DNA of 64,000 nt from Pyronema omphalodes (taxonomy: Eukaryota > Ascomycota > Pezizomycetes > Pezizales > Pyronemataceae): contig JAJJXM010000006.1 of the NCBI GenBank assembly GCA_024516155.1, positions 124,001 to 188,000 on the forward strand, read 5' to 3'. Position numbers and translations under genes: made by a program. Below the pieces are notes generated by a model. The model did no database searches, was not told where the DNA came from, and saw only the letters and a list, made by a program, of their open reading frames with translations. Shown here one piece after another: positions 12,301 to 24,684 of the stretch; within the stretch, counting starts at the first letter, position 1; each line of letters opens with the position of its first letter.

Positions 12301-12691
12301 AAACCCCTATATTAGTCCTCTGCATAGATAATTAGTTGGAATGAATTACGGGTAAATCAACATACCATAACAAATAAGCTCCATGGTTCCCCAATCCATC
12401 CTGCAACCCCAGACTTGACCTCTCCTTCTGGCCTCTTTGACAGTCGAATAAGATCCATTAGTGCTTCAGTAGTCACCAATTAGTTGCAAGAAACTAGTTG
12501 ATTTCACTGGTAGAGTTCATTTTATGAATCATCTACGGTTTCGGTCATCCTACATGATGACGGGTAAATTTGTGTCTGTGATGATCCAAGGCATGTTAGA
12601 AATGAATCTCACCGAATTGGATAATCCTATAATAACCATTCGGTTTGAGATGGGTGGATATTCTTTGAAAAATTTGGGGATAGAAATATGT
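9372..12691. other. long intergenic region, GC-richer island 10.0-11.5 kb, no recognised gene
   Basis: This is 3.3 kb between the kelch start and the metacaspase stop. From about 9950 to 11500 the sequence is clearly more GC-rich than its flanks and full of overlapping open frames on both strands (up to 150 codons). None shows a domain, and frames overlap in every phase, so I do not call any. It has a G-rich run at 10338-10362 and a pure pyrimidine tract at about 10800-10858 on plus. Such CT tracts often lie just upstream of fungal transcription starts. It may be an upstream control region or 5' leader for the kelch gene, or a non-coding transcript. 11500-12691 shows nothing distinctive. Confidence 0.5.
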
Positions 12692-14000
12692 TCAGGACTG
12701 GATTTTACCTAGAGGATGAGAGCAGGAAAGCTGCGGTACTTGAATATAATCAACTGGTTTCCTTGCCAGGTTATGACCTTCAGTCGCGCATATGTCTCTG
12801 ATCGAATGCAAGAATTGGACGTAACTTTGTTTGGGGTTTTCAGAAAATGATTTTACAAATGCATGGCACAGAACACCCATACAACAGTATGGCTTGCAGT
12901 ACGGTACGATGTAACTAATCTTCTCATTAGAATGATGTGGTGATACGGAAGGATTAATTAAATGTTCATGGACTTACCCGATATTGTCATCTCTACACGC
13001 CGACCATTGTATGACATCTGCTTGTGAAGATTTGGTGCTTTTTGATTTTTGTTCTGCGTTCCGATTTGTTGTGAGGCGCTTTTTCATCAACAAAAACCCA
13101 TATTTAGTCCCTTTCAAGTCTATAACTCCCTTAGCATAGCTTGATAAGCCTCTCAATATATACTTTGAAACAAACTGAAAAGCCCCCGAATGATTTTGTC
13201 TTCCGGAATCGTCATAGCTATATGGAAGATCCATTACTGATCCTGAATGACAGGAGTCAAAAACTGCCGTAAGTCTTACACCAGGCTTTAAAGGCTTAAC
13301 CCTTGTTTATGGTTAGAAATCGGGCCACATAACCACCGTCAATCACGTAGTAACAGCAGAGGACATACATAAATCGGTGTATATCGTCATCGGAAAGGAG
13401 ATTATCAGTAAATTTAGTCCTGGGGTTTCGATAGTCCACCGGACAGATTGCCGAATCGAAACACCCGGGTTCATCACCGTCAAGATCAACCATATAAGAA
13501 CCATGGCCGTGGAAGAAGAAGAATAACGTATCTCCTGGTTTGGCATCCTTGACCAGCCACTGCATAGCCTTTATTATGTTCGCCTTTGTCGGTTGACAGT
13601 GAGGATATTGGGACGTTTCGCTCAGAATTACCATGTTTTCTTCCTTGTAATTCAAGTGATCCAGAAGCAATTGGTACATTGCGGCAACACCGTTGAGAGT
13701 ACCGGGAAGATAGCTCGGTTGGCCATAGTAGGCAGCAGAGATCAGGACAGCCCTTCGCTTTCCAGAAGATGTTTTGTTGAGGTTCAAAGCGTTGTTGCTG
13801 GACACCATATGACCAGGTTGTCCCGTCGGAGATGAGGTGGGATTGCCCAAAAAGTGTGTTTTAAACGGAATCATCGCTTGGTGTTGAAAGTGGATTGGAT
13901 GTGGAGGTGGAGCAGTATTGGAAAAAACGAAAACGGAGCAGCCAAGCGATTGCCAGTGAAGACACCAATAGTGAGTCTCACAAGGTGGAGAAAGTATCAT
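12692..14000 (-). CDS. metacaspase (caspase-like peptidase C14), three exons, 392 aa
   Basis: Exons on minus are 14000..13369, 13301..12978 and 12914..12692. Intron 1 (13302..13368) has GTATGT, a CTAAC branch point and ends AAG. Intron 2 (12915..12977) has GTAAGT and ends TTAG. Both keep frame, giving 393 codons with the stop. The p20 core begins near residue 81 (KRRAVLISAAYYGQPSYLPG). The catalytic His is H166 in FFHGHG. The catalytic Cys is C228 in VFDSCHSGS, recovered only after splicing. The p10-like end reads LPYSYDD, then QWSACRDD, and ends QLSCSHPLGKIQS. Metacaspases are calcium-dependent Arg/Lys-specific peptidases involved in ageing, protein quality control and cell death. Oddities: FFH replaces the usual HYS before GHG, the usual DxQTSAD motif after CRDD is replaced by an unrelated Cys-rich stretch, and the C-terminus is a few residues short. 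It may be a diverged paralogue or have a further 3' exon. Confidence 0.85.
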
Positions 14001-17000
14001 CCATGTGGTGGCGTGGATTGAAAGAAGTGTAGTATGGTGATGGGCACTTGGCTTTAGTCATCAAACTCAATTGAACCAGGCAGAGAATAGATTTCTGGTG
14101 CACCTGCCCGAGTCAGTGAAAGGTAAGTGCGACCGGCTTTCACTTAGACATGGTGGCCGACTTTGCAAGATAACCAGATCAAATACTTTGTGCAACTATG
14201 CATAGAACACCAATTATCTTGAGCAGATCATAGGATACATACTAAGGTCATAGACTATCACTCGTGGACTTACAGCCTTGAAGAAAAATGGATCCTGTGA
14301 AGATAGGCCTGTATTAACACGAGAGTCACGATGTACGCAATGTTTCTTTAAGTTTTTCTTGCGCTGCTTTTCTTTCTTATCTTCTTAAGACTGTCTTTTT
14401 TTATGTATTTTTTGCGCGGGAACGATTGGGAGTAGGAGATAGGGCGCCTCATTAGGAGGCTCCGGCCTCGAGGACAGGATTTGTGTGTTTTTGCTTTCCC
14501 GCATAGGCCTTCAAGGCTTCGATCGGTGTGTTATTAAAATGTAAATGTAGAAAAAATGTGAAAATAGGCCAAAGACTTTGTTTTCAGTCGAACCAAACGC
14601 ACCCTGAGTGTTACCGGTCCCTTCGTTCTCTGACTCCACCAGATTGTAGTTACCTGTGATGGAGCTTTACCTGGTCTCAATTAGCTTTATGCTCCATTGT
14701 ATATGTTGGTTGGGAACAAGGTCCAAACGTTCTTAGCAAACCCATGTTTCCGCAGAATGGATTTAGGATAGTTAGATTATATTTTTTGTCACTCACTTGG
14801 AGGCCTTCATTGGTCAAAGCAAGCAAAAATTGTAAATATCTTCGGCTGTTCTACTTTTATTACAAGACACAGGCCATGTTATCGGTAGGTCTTCCCATAT
14901 TTGACAACGTCTACACCTGCTTCATCCACCAACTGCATACACCATGTGTCAATATCATGCATCAACACTTCACTTACTCCTGTGACATGCACCAAAAGAT
15001 GTTGAATGATACCCGCCAACGACACCCACGGTATTCCGTGCTAAACGTTGGCGTCTAGAACTATCTTCCAACTATAAGAAGAGTTCTTTCTTCCTCTGAA
15101 CTTATCATCTTATCGAATATATTCAGTCCTTTATCCAATTCTTCATCTTAACAAAACGATATGTTCTCTTCAACCTTTTATCCCTTTAATCACAATAGTG
15201 ACATCTTTATTGCAGTCTGAATTCATTTTATCCTTCCTTACCACTATATTGATTACAATCTGAGATTCTCGATGGTGTATCGCATGATGCAGTAATAGGT
15301 CGACTAAAACTTGTTCTATATAAGGGAAGGTTTTTGTTTATTTGTGAGTTTGGACTGGTGGCAGTTCAACTCCGACGTATGCTTTGTTTTGGAATATATA
15401 GTGCTTTTTTAGAATAGATTTCGTTTCGAATGTAATGATACTACATCATCTCCATCTTTTTGTCTTTCTCTTTGCATCACGATTTTCTTTGTTATCATGA
15501 TCTGATCCATATACTCTCCATCATTGTACGCTTAACGACGGATAAAACTCCTCTGAAGACACGCCCCGATCAATGTGACCGCTGCATTATTTTCGGTCCC
15601 TTCCAGAAAAGCCATAACTATTCGTGCTCAGCTTAAGCTATTGTAAAGCTTCTGGGTTCTGCTTTTGAATCCTCCACGGCTGATATTCTGATTTTTATAA
15701 TTTGAAGCCATAGCTTTTTTACCTGGTAAATTACAACTCAGTTCCGTCTATCAAACGTACTGTACAATCTCTCCTTCACAGAAGTAATGTACAGCCCTAT
15801 GCACGAAACTTGGTTACGGAAATGAAAAGACGACAGGTTTTTTTGTGCAATCACCAAGAAATGGCCAGGAGTAAAAAGAACTTTCTAATTTCTATTTAAC
15901 AGAGGGAGTGACCGGGACTTTATATATTACAAAAGCTGAAGACACGGTGGATATTTCTCTTACGGGAAATAATAGCTCCTAGAAGCAGAACAGATATTAA
16001 ACGGGGCCAGTATGACGGTCTTTCTGACTCTGGGTGACACCTCTATTACGGGTCTAAGTGGTTGGAAATCTAGAGGGAATGGTCATAGATCTGAATGGTA
16101 GATGTCAAGTAATTCTTGACACCCAGGAGTTCGGATCTCCAGTCCAGCAGATACCGGGGTGGGCTGTAGAATAGCTAACTCTCAGGGTCGACGTTCGTCT
16201 AACGACAGAAATGGCCGGGCTGCCAGGCTGTAGGCCACGAACATATTCATTACGATTAAGACTGGATGGAAGTGAATTTTTGGTAGGTACTGGAGAACGT
16301 TATAGGAGTAGGCACATTGGTTTCGCGGGGGTTCCACGGGGAATTTGTGTCCCGCCCTGTTGTGCCAGTCGAGGTTATTAAGATTTGAGGCGGTAGGATA
16401 GGATCTGTTGTTCTGTAATTGATGACATCATGTCAGCTATGTTCTGTAAACTGTGTAGATAACGGTTCATGCAGTATCGAGCTTAGAGAGAAATGGATAT
16501 CAGAAGTTGTGCACGATGATCGGGATTGAGAAATATAGACAGATTTTCGTGCCATTCAATGTCTTATGTAGAGGGTCATCGTCAATGCAGCGTCAAAAGT
16601 CAGATCTGTCATGCGTTTTCCGGTCTTCTTCTGTAGTCTGGATTGCGATACGCGGAGCGTCAGGTTATAGTTCTCTCTCATGGGAGCAGTAAAAGTCGGT
16701 TATCTTCGTATTCGATATGGGCTATCGTTCGAGCTTATAGTCCTCTGCTTATGGGCAAATAGAATGATCGCCAGGACAGTTGATAAAAGCTTATCCAAAA
16801 GTATATGGCTTGTCATTGAGTTGCAGAGGTTCTCCGAGGTTGCGATGAATTTTGGCCAATACGATGTGTAGTTGGTTGGACGTCATGGAGGTTCACGCGC
16901 TTGGTCTAACGCGGTCTGCCGCGGTGCAGGGAATAATCTCCAATCTTAAGGTCGCACCGGGAGGCGCACCTGATTCACGACAAAATAATTGAGTCGCGAA

Positions 17001-17559
17001 AAGGAATGTACTGCCTCGCTTATACGGAACAAATTTATAAATCTCCCTGAGGAGATCAAAATAGGTTCCACGTGCGAGTCTTCTCTTCGCTCTCGGAATC
17101 ACCTGTAGAGGATACAACAATTGAATGAATGTGTCCGACAATAAAAGGCTTCCTTAAATGAGTGAAGAGAAAAGAAAAGGAATGCGCGCAGCGCGGCATG
17201 AAAAAATTAGTTTTATAGATAACCACGCCGGGTAAGTATATGTAACTTTTCACCGCCTGATCCTAGCTGGAAGGCATGCAAGCCACAGTTTTCACTACCG
17301 GAGCGCGTTTTTTCAGCCTCATCTTATTCTGCCCGCCAATGAAGATGATTCAGCTCACGAAAAAGGTTACCCCGCTTTGTCACAGCCGCACTTCACCACC
17401 CCTCTTCGCCGCCATCAACATCACCTAACTAGACGAACCACCGCGGTCAGTCTATTGTTCGTCTCCCCGCCGCCCGCCTTTCTCGCCTACGAAGCTTGTT
17501 GGATTGACGTAGTTTTTCACAGTTTTTTTTGAGCCAGTTCATATCAACAAAACGCCAAA
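14001..17559. other. intergenic, contains one decayed repeat copy, no recognised gene
   Basis: 3.5 kb without a supportable gene. It contains an inverted, decayed copy of a dispersed repeat (14608..15010, listed separately). A perfect 7-bp hairpin TGTCAAG/CTTGACA lies at about 16106. The pyrimidine-rich 5' leader of OLA1 occupies the last 200 bp (CT-rich from about 17390). Open frames up to 104 codons have no recognisable features. Confidence 0.5.
14608..15010 (+). repeat. dispersed repeat R, partial inverted copy
   Basis: It aligns over about 400 bp with the reverse complement of 23030..23430, roughly three bases in four identical by eye. Shared blocks include TTACCGGTCC, CCTTCGTTCTCTGAC, TTATCGGTAGG, CTGCTTCATCCACCAA and ACACCATGTGTCAAT. 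Related copies lie in repeats A and B. There is no coding potential beyond chance frames. Family unknown. Confidence 0.7.
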
Positions 17560-19139
17560 ATGCCCCCCAAGAAGGCTGTCAAGGAGGAGAAGATTTTGCT
17601 CGGTCGTCCCGGTAACAACTTGAAGTCTGGAATTGTATGCACAGCTGTACTCCCTCAAAAGCATTGGACCTCTACTAACACCAGCTATAGGTCGGTCTTG
17701 CCAACGTCGGAAAGTCCACTCTCTTCCAGGCCATCACCAAGTGTACCCTCGGAAACCCTGCCAACTTTCCCTATGCTACCATCGACCCTGAGGAGGCACG
17801 CGTCATCGTTCCCGACGAGCGTTACGACTGGCTCTGCGACTACTACAAGGTATTTCAGAACTTCCAAACTCCATTTGCGACGCATGGAAGGTCTTATGAG
17901 TTGCACCTCGTGTTGCGCTCATTACCTTTCTTTTTCTGCGTTCCAGAGTGATACGAGCTGAGGGAATTCCAACTAAAGCCTGCGTCCAAAGTCCCTGCGA
18001 ACTTGACTGTCTACGATATCGCCGGTTTGACCCGTGGTGCTTCCACTGGAGCTGGTCTCGGTAACGCTTTCTTGTCCCACATTCGTGCCGTCGATGCCAT
18101 CTTCCAGGTTGTTCGTTGCTTCGACGATGCCGAGATTATTCACGTCGAGGGAGATGTCGACCCCGTCCGTGATTTGAACATCATTGGAGAGGAGCTCAGA
18201 ATCAAGGATATCGAGTTCGTCGAGAAGAACTTGGAGGCTTTGAAGAAGCAGACTGGACGTGGAGGACAGTCTCTTGAGATGAAGAAGTTGAAGGAGGAGC
18301 AGGCTATTGTTGAGTCTGTTCTTGCCTGGTTGAAGGACGGAAAGGACGTCCGCAAGGGTAACTGGGGAACCAAGGAGGTAAGCTTCCCCGTTTTGTTTCT
18401 TTGCTATACGAGGAGGATGGGTCTGGTGATGAATAAGAGCGCTTTGCTCGAAAATTTAACCCAGCTCGTCGAATGGCTCTATATAACGCTTGAGTCGTCT
18501 TGAGATGAATTTTCATCTGATCAACCCTCCTCCTCGTGCTTTCTTAACATACAGTTGTATCTCATTGGATATCTCTAACAATTGTTACAGGTTGTCATCA
18601 TCAACCAGCTCCTTCTCCTTACTGCCAAGCCCGTCATCTACGTCGTCAACATGTCCGAGAAGGACTTCATCCGCCAGAAGAACAAGTACCTCCCCAAGGT
18701 CAAGGCCTGGATCGACGAGAACTCCCCCGGCGACATTCTTATCCCCTTGTCCGTTGCCTTCGAGGACCGTCTCACCCGCATGTCCGACGAGGAGGCCGCC
18801 AAGGAGTGCGCTGAGCTTAAGGTCAAGTCTATGATCGGAAAGCTCGTTGTCACCATGCGCAAGGCTCTTAACCTTGGATCTTTCTTCACCACCGGAGCCG
18901 ACGAGGTCCGTCAGTGGTCTATCCGTATGGGAACCAAGGCTCCCCAGGCTGCCGGTGTTATTCACGGTGATCTTGAGAAGACTTTCATCCAGGCTCTCGT
19001 TGTCAAGTACGATGACCTCAAGGAGCTCGGTGGTGAGGACAAGGTCAAGGCCGCTGGAAAGCTCCTTATCAAGGGTAAGGACTACGTTATGGAGGACGGA
19101 GACATTGTTCTTTTCAAGGCTGGTGCCGCCAAGTCATAA
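17560..19139 (+). CDS. OLA1: Obg-like ATPase OLA1 (YchF family), four exons, 393 aa
   Basis: Exons are 17560..17634, 17691..17849, 17979..18377 and 18591..19139, all junctions in phase 0. The G1 loop NVGKST appears after intron 1 and is preceded by [19 protein letters not shown] is the switch/G3 region. VVNMSEKD takes the place of the G4 NKxD motif, as is typical of this ATP-preferring family. The C-terminal TGS-type domain ([22 protein letters not shown]) follows. Length matches fungal OLA1 (about 394). OLA1 is a cytosolic ribosome-associated ATPase that affects translation initiation and stress responses. The start context CGCCAAAATG fits fungal initiation. Codon use is strongly biased to C-ending and preferred codons, as in highly expressed genes. 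The third acceptor (CTAAAG) is weakly supported by a branch point but is forced by protein continuity (YYK to PASK). Confidence 0.96.
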
Positions 19140-19697
19140 ATGTAGACTTTGACATTTCCGAAAAAATTGTACGGGGTTGAGTCATGTATCATGTAGTTTA
19201 CATGCAAAAAGTCAATTGTGTTCTCATCAACCAAAACCAACGTCTTGGTGCTCGTGTGTCCGTGATTTTAGCTTGAGTGATTTGTGTGGGGTGAGCTGTG
19301 GCGAATTCAGTTCAAGGAGTAGGTTCCTCCGCATCTACGTGGGATGAAGATCAAGCGTGGCGGTCGACATCTTGTTTAGCCGCCCTGGATAAAAATCCAG
19401 ATGCGTAAGAATTTAGAGTGTTGCAGGAGAATGCGGCAATTTACGACCTCGTGGCTTCCCTATCGCAACCATATATCCCGACAGTCCGGGTCCATGTAAC
19501 ATAAAAAAGTCTAGTTTTAAATTCCAACGGTACACCCGAGGGTTTGTATTACATATGTGGGGGTGGGTCCCCGCTGTCTCAGATTCCCCACAGTCGGCGG
19601 TCGCGATATGTAACGTCATCGCGGCAAAACACCCTTGAGAACCCTTGCTTTAAGGCACCCAGGTACCCCACGCGCTATAGCGCCCCGCGAATTTGCG
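19140..19697. other. OLA1 3' flank and promoter of the dehydrogenase gene
   Basis: 558 bp between two same-strand genes. No terminator or promoter motif can be placed with confidence. A CGCGCTATAGCGCC near-palindrome lies at about 19669-19683, just upstream of the dehydrogenase start. Confidence 0.4.
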
Positions 19698-21085
19698 ATG
19701 CTTCTGTCCCGCCTCATAACCCCGCGTTTTCCCAACCTCAGCAAAGTCCTCCACTCCTCTCGAACTTCTCGTACCCTCGCAACAATGTCGCAGCCTAAAA
19801 TCCTACTCCTCGGAGAGATCACTCATGCTAAAAAAGAATGGTCTGCTCTGAGCAGCCTGGGAGAGCTTATCACCCCAAAGTCAAATAACAGACAGGACTT
19901 TATTAATGAAGCGAAAGGGGGAGCTTTTGATGGAACTGTGGCCGCTTTTAGAACTTTTCAGAGTATTGGAATCACTGGACGTATTGATGAGGAGTTGGTA
20001 GCTGCCTTGCCGAAGAGCTTGCGGTTTTTGTGTCATAGTATGTTCTTGTTCTACCTATCGCGGGAGTGAAAAACATCCATCGACTTCCCTACAAGTCGAT
20101 AATTCGCTTACTTGCTTGCTTTGCTTAAGCGATTTAGCTTGGGCGCCTGAGTCTTGAGAGATGTCAATAGTTACTGACTGAACCCCCCAGACGGAGCCGG
20201 CTACGACCAAATCGACATCTCCGCCTGTACCTCCCGGGGAATCCTCGTATCCAACGTCCCCACAGCAGTTGACGACGCAACCGCCGACGTAAACCTCTTC
20301 CTAATCATCGGGGCACTACGCGGCTTCAACCGGGGCATGACATCACTCCGTCGTAATGCATGGTTAAAAGATGCATCCGGAAACCCTCATCCTCTAGGCC
20401 ACGACCCTCAGGAGAAAGTGTTGGGAATTCTCGGAATGGGAGGAATTGGTAGAGCACTAAAGAAGCGAACTGATGCATTGGGGATGAAGACTATTTATCA
20501 TAACAGGAATAAGCTTTCGCCTGAGTTGGAGGATGGCGCGGAGTGGGTTAGTTTTGATGAGCTGCTGAAAAGAGCGGATGTTTTGAGCTTGAATTTACCG
20601 TTGAATGTAGGTTTCTTGGAAGCTGTGAAGGGGATGGGGATTATAGAAGGGAAGGGCTAATGAAGATCAAAAGGCAAACACGAGACATATTATCAACAAA
20701 GAAGCATTTGAGAAAATGAAGGATGGAGTAGTAATCGTCAACACAGCACGTGGAGGAGTAATGGATGAAGCCGCATTGGTGGATGCCTTGAACTCTGGAA
20801 AGGTTGCTAGTGTTGGATTGGATGTATATGAGGATGAACCTAATGTGCACCCTGGATTGGTTGCGAATGAGGCGGTTATGTTGGTTCCGCATATGGGAAC
20901 TTACACTTATGAGGTAAGCCCTCTCTTGCAGAGGCGATGCTGCACTGTGTCTGCATGGGTTGCTAACGTGAGTTATTTAGACGCAATACAAAATGGAGTG
21001 CTGGGCTATTGATAATGTTCGTATGGCAGTTGGGGAGGGCAAGTTGAAGAGCATTGTTCCTGAGCAGGCTGGAAAGGACATTTAA
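19698..21085 (+). CDS. D-isomer-specific 2-hydroxyacid dehydrogenase (glyoxylate/hydroxypyruvate reductase type), 366 aa
   Basis: Exons are 19698..20037, 20191..20606, 20674..20913 and 20981..21085, together 1101 nt in frame. The NAD(P)-binding Rossmann motif is GILGMGGIG. The catalytic triad of the family is visible as the Arg of NTARGG, the Glu of DVYEDEP and the His of VPHMGT. NGAGYDQID, formed across the first splice, is the usual substrate-loop motif. The enzyme would reduce glyoxylate or hydroxypyruvate to glycolate or glycerate, as yeast Gor1 does. The exact substrate is not readable from sequence. The first ATG adds a basic, Ser/Arg-rich leader (MLLSRLITPRF to LATMSQPK) that looks mitochondrial. 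The internal ATG at 19785 (CAATGTCGCAG) would give a cytosolic form, so dual targeting by alternative starts is plausible. All four exon joins use canonical GT-AG. Confidence 0.92.
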
Positions 21086-23029
21086 AAGGCTTGATTAAGG
21101 TTGGAGATTTTTAGAGGAAGAGGCTAGGTGATTAGACAGAGACGACAGTAAAATACCATTACAATTGCTGATTTTATATCTCAATTCATGTCATGAGTTA
21201 TGGCTTAATATTGGGGGTAATGGCAAGTGCATATGAAGCTGGAACTAAAACTTATCTTCCAAACCTATAGCTTCACTCAGCTGTCGAAGCTTTGGTAGTT
21301 AAACAGAGCTTCACAATTTCTATTTCCTATTCTCAATAACAAGAATCAACCAACCACAAATCCAAGCAAAAGCAATCCGTAAAATCTAATGAAAATCTGC
21401 TTCATAGGCATAAAAGCAGCAACTAACAGACCATATTAATACCCAGGCAAGTCAAATTTGCCCCGAAATAAAAATACTCAACAACTAAAATACATATTTT
21501 TATGGAAGGATTACCCATATCATAATGTATTTCATTGTCTATCGGTAGTGTCTATAGTTTTGACGTGATTGCGGAGATGATTTTCATTAACATGCATTTG
21601 TTATTCACTGTTGAAGCTCATAGGGATGAGGAAAAGTGGAAAAGTATCTGTCTCTATTGAATGCCAAAAATATTGTATCCTGAAACTAACGTGACTTGAT
21701 AACTCAGTTCTCAATAGAAAAATGACTTTTATGATTCTGCAACCTCGCCGTAGCCAAGTCTGCAGTATCGCGCTTTCAGGCCGCAAGGGTCCATGGTAGC
21801 CAGGGATGATCTGCAACGCAAAACCAACCGCAAACCAATCTCTAGCTGAGGATGAATTTAGGCCCAAGAGGTCTTCCAACAACAAGAACCATGCGCGACA
21901 CACACTTCCAAGACACTTTCATGATCTAGTGAAAAAGCCGCAAGTGATCAGAGACTTTTTTTGGCCTAAAAACTCTGTCTCTTCTTGCATTGTCCACTGT
22001 GATTCTTGCTCTTTGATACACACTCAAAACTTATGAGGAGCACCATCGGATTTGAATGGAAGCCTGCGCATACCTCCATATGCTGGCAATGCACCTCCCC
22101 GGAAACACGGGCAATGTATTTGTTGCATCCAGGCCATCCACAGTGGATTCGATGTTGAAACTACTTGGGACAATGATCAGCCGTTCACGGATGCTGGAAA
22201 GCCGAGGAGTGGAAAGAGTAGGATATTGATTAAGGGGTTTTGGAAGCCTGGTTTGTAATGTATCATGTATGCTTCGCATGATGATGTCTTCCCTTCAATG
22301 AGTCAGTATTAAAATTGCCACTGATGATCCGAACTTTCATGTACATACCTAATTCTATTCGCATGGAATTTCTCGGTGGTATAATTTGGATCCGTTTTTC
22401 TCATGTCTACTGGGGTTTCCGTTTTTGAGAACATCGCTGCGTGACTGTTTTGTTGAAACATCTTTAGATCCGTGACATCGGAATATCCAATGCAAGCCCA
22501 GAAAGTTGTATTCATGTTGAAGTCAATGAAGAGCTACATGAATGCTACTACGACGGAATCATGGGTATAGGCAGGCCGCTTATAAACTGTCAGCATTTAG
22601 CATTGATGCGGGAGGAGAGGGAGGGCGGCTTTACATTTCCAGCCCTGAAAGTGTTGTTTCCCCATACACATCAGGACTGTTAATATAGTAGTGAGTACCA
22701 TTAGGTATTCAGCTGGACCAACTACAGAAAGATGAAGTGGCTGTATCATGGTAAGTTTTCTGATAGACGTGACACCAGTGGGCTCAGATTGTTGATGACT
22801 TGCTGCTAATGAGGGGGGAAAGAATTTAGAATGCAGAAGAAAGTTCACTATTGTGATTGTGAGAGTAAAATAAATGAGGAAAACGAGGGTGGTTGTGTTG
22901 AGATGGAGAATCAGATATTAGACTGAATGTATTCGATGAGATGATGCATGCTAGGGAGAAAACAGCTATTCTTATAGTTGGAGGTTGGTTATGAATGCCG
23001 AGATGTAGCACTTACTGCAACAGGTTCCA
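21086..23029. other. intergenic, no recognised gene
   Basis: Nearly 2 kb of AT-rich DNA with only short overlapping frames (up to 100 codons, for example 21601..21903 on minus), none with a domain. No clear repeat pairing with other parts of the window was seen before 23030. Confidence 0.5.
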
Positions 23030-23715
23030 TCGGCGTGTATCGTTGACATATATTTGTTGGGGCATGTTGTCGGAGTGAGTGAAGTATTGATGCATGTCAT
23101 TGACACATGGTGTATACACTTGGTGGATGAAGCAGGTATAGACATTGTCTACTATGTGAATGCCTACCGATAACATAGATTGTGTTCTGTCATGAAATTC
23201 AAGTGGAAGAAAGTCTCTACAATTTTCGCTTGCATTGACCAACAAATACCTCAGAATGCGTGATAAAAATCTATGGGTGTCCGAAATTCATTCTCTCAAA
23301 TCATAGGTTTACTGAAATATTTGCCAACCTACTTTCTAGCCGACATAAATGATAGCACATAAAGCTAATTGGGATCCTCCATTACAGGTAAAACCACGTT
23401 TTGGTGAGTCAGAGAACGAAGGACCGGTAATAACATGTTCACAGTTTATAGCCGTCCTCCATCATAGCGAGTGTACAGCACGGTACACGTATCTCTACCG
23501 GAGATGATCGACCAGTAGCAAATATCTACATGCGTTGGATTATGATTGTCTTAAATGTAGGGACTGGTATTCTGGCGATGAAAGTTGAATGAATCTCGAT
23601 TCTAGTATCACTCGATTCTATGTCAGCCTGTGTCTCGTGTGCTGTCTAGGAATTCAGTAACATAAATTCCCGACATCCATTTCCATGCAAGAGCAAAGAA
23701 TATTACACAGGGTCA
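23030..23715 (-). repeat. dispersed repeat R, longest separate copy
   Basis: It matches, in the same order and orientation, 26600..27215 (inside repeat A) and 42005..42640 (inside repeat B). It also matches the inverse of 14608..15010. Shared landmarks are the CATTGACRCATG block, GATGAAG(C/G)AGGT, the GAATCAGAGA/GACTCTCT-type block near 23408, CGTCCTCCATC, GGATTATGATTGTCT and AATTCAGTA. Copies are far from identical, so this is an old family. No coding capacity seen. Confidence 0.7.
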
Positions 23716-24684
23716 CTACGTATATTCTATTGTGATATTGTCTCGGGGTTCAAATCACGGGTTTGGCCCCGAAGAAGATCTGTTGATTTCATTCTCGGTA
23801 TTCAGTATAACCAACCGGACATCACCTGTCACCCGGAGAACTGAGGGACTTCAGTAGGAAGACATCCAACGGCGGCAACTGGAAATAAGAAATTTAGCAG
23901 TCTGCGAAAAGTAAACCGGCGGCTAGGGTGCAAGATATGCCGAGAGTTTGAATATGCTGTGCTCATGTGGCTAGGATTAAATGAGCGGGAACGGTGCTGC
24001 GAGGAACAACCGGAATTTGATACGGGACAGTTGATTATGGAGTACTTGTAGGTAGTAATATTAGCGGTAGGGTGTTGATTGCTGTAATACCGGGTTATAA
24101 AAGAGATATCTGGCATAAGATTGGATTGATGTTATGGTATTGTAATGATAGATATTGTAAGCACCATACGACTTGGTCACAAATCACAAATTAGGAATCA
24201 CAAATCGCGGCAAAAGACTATATTATCTTTTGTAATTATGATTCTCCCTTAATAACAACTATTTACAACTACACATTTTAACTTTAACAGCGAAAATCGC
24301 TTCTCCAAATCACACCCAAAACAACAAAGGAACCTCTGCGTTGCTAAAATTCCTGGAGCTAGAACTTCCGGTGCATTCCGACACGGCGCTGGACCGTTCA
24401 CATTTAACTTATGTTATTTTGTTTTATATTCTTTTTCATCAAGTTCTCAGAAAACTACATGCCGTCGGAAGTTTGAAGGTCGGTAGAAAATCAGTTGCAT
24501 GGAAAGACAATGGGGAGTAAGTTGACTTAGATGACGGGGAAAACGTGGGGTATAGTGGCTGACTGTGTGTGCACCGAGAGAGTGGGGAATTCTCTAATTA
24601 GAGTCGGAAGGAACCTGTAAAAGTGCAAAGTTTGCATTATTTGCCTTGATGCAGTCTTTAGTTCGAAGAAAGTTGTATAGTCGC

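Noticed and set aside
16100..16125. Perfect hairpin TGTCAAG...CTTGACA
   Set aside because: Seven-base stems are expected by chance in 64 kb; no neighbouring gene explains it.
22826..23245. Minus-strand frames resembling a plus frame at 14744
   Set aside because: Their similarity comes from shared non-coding repeat R; the frames are not conserved in the other R copies.
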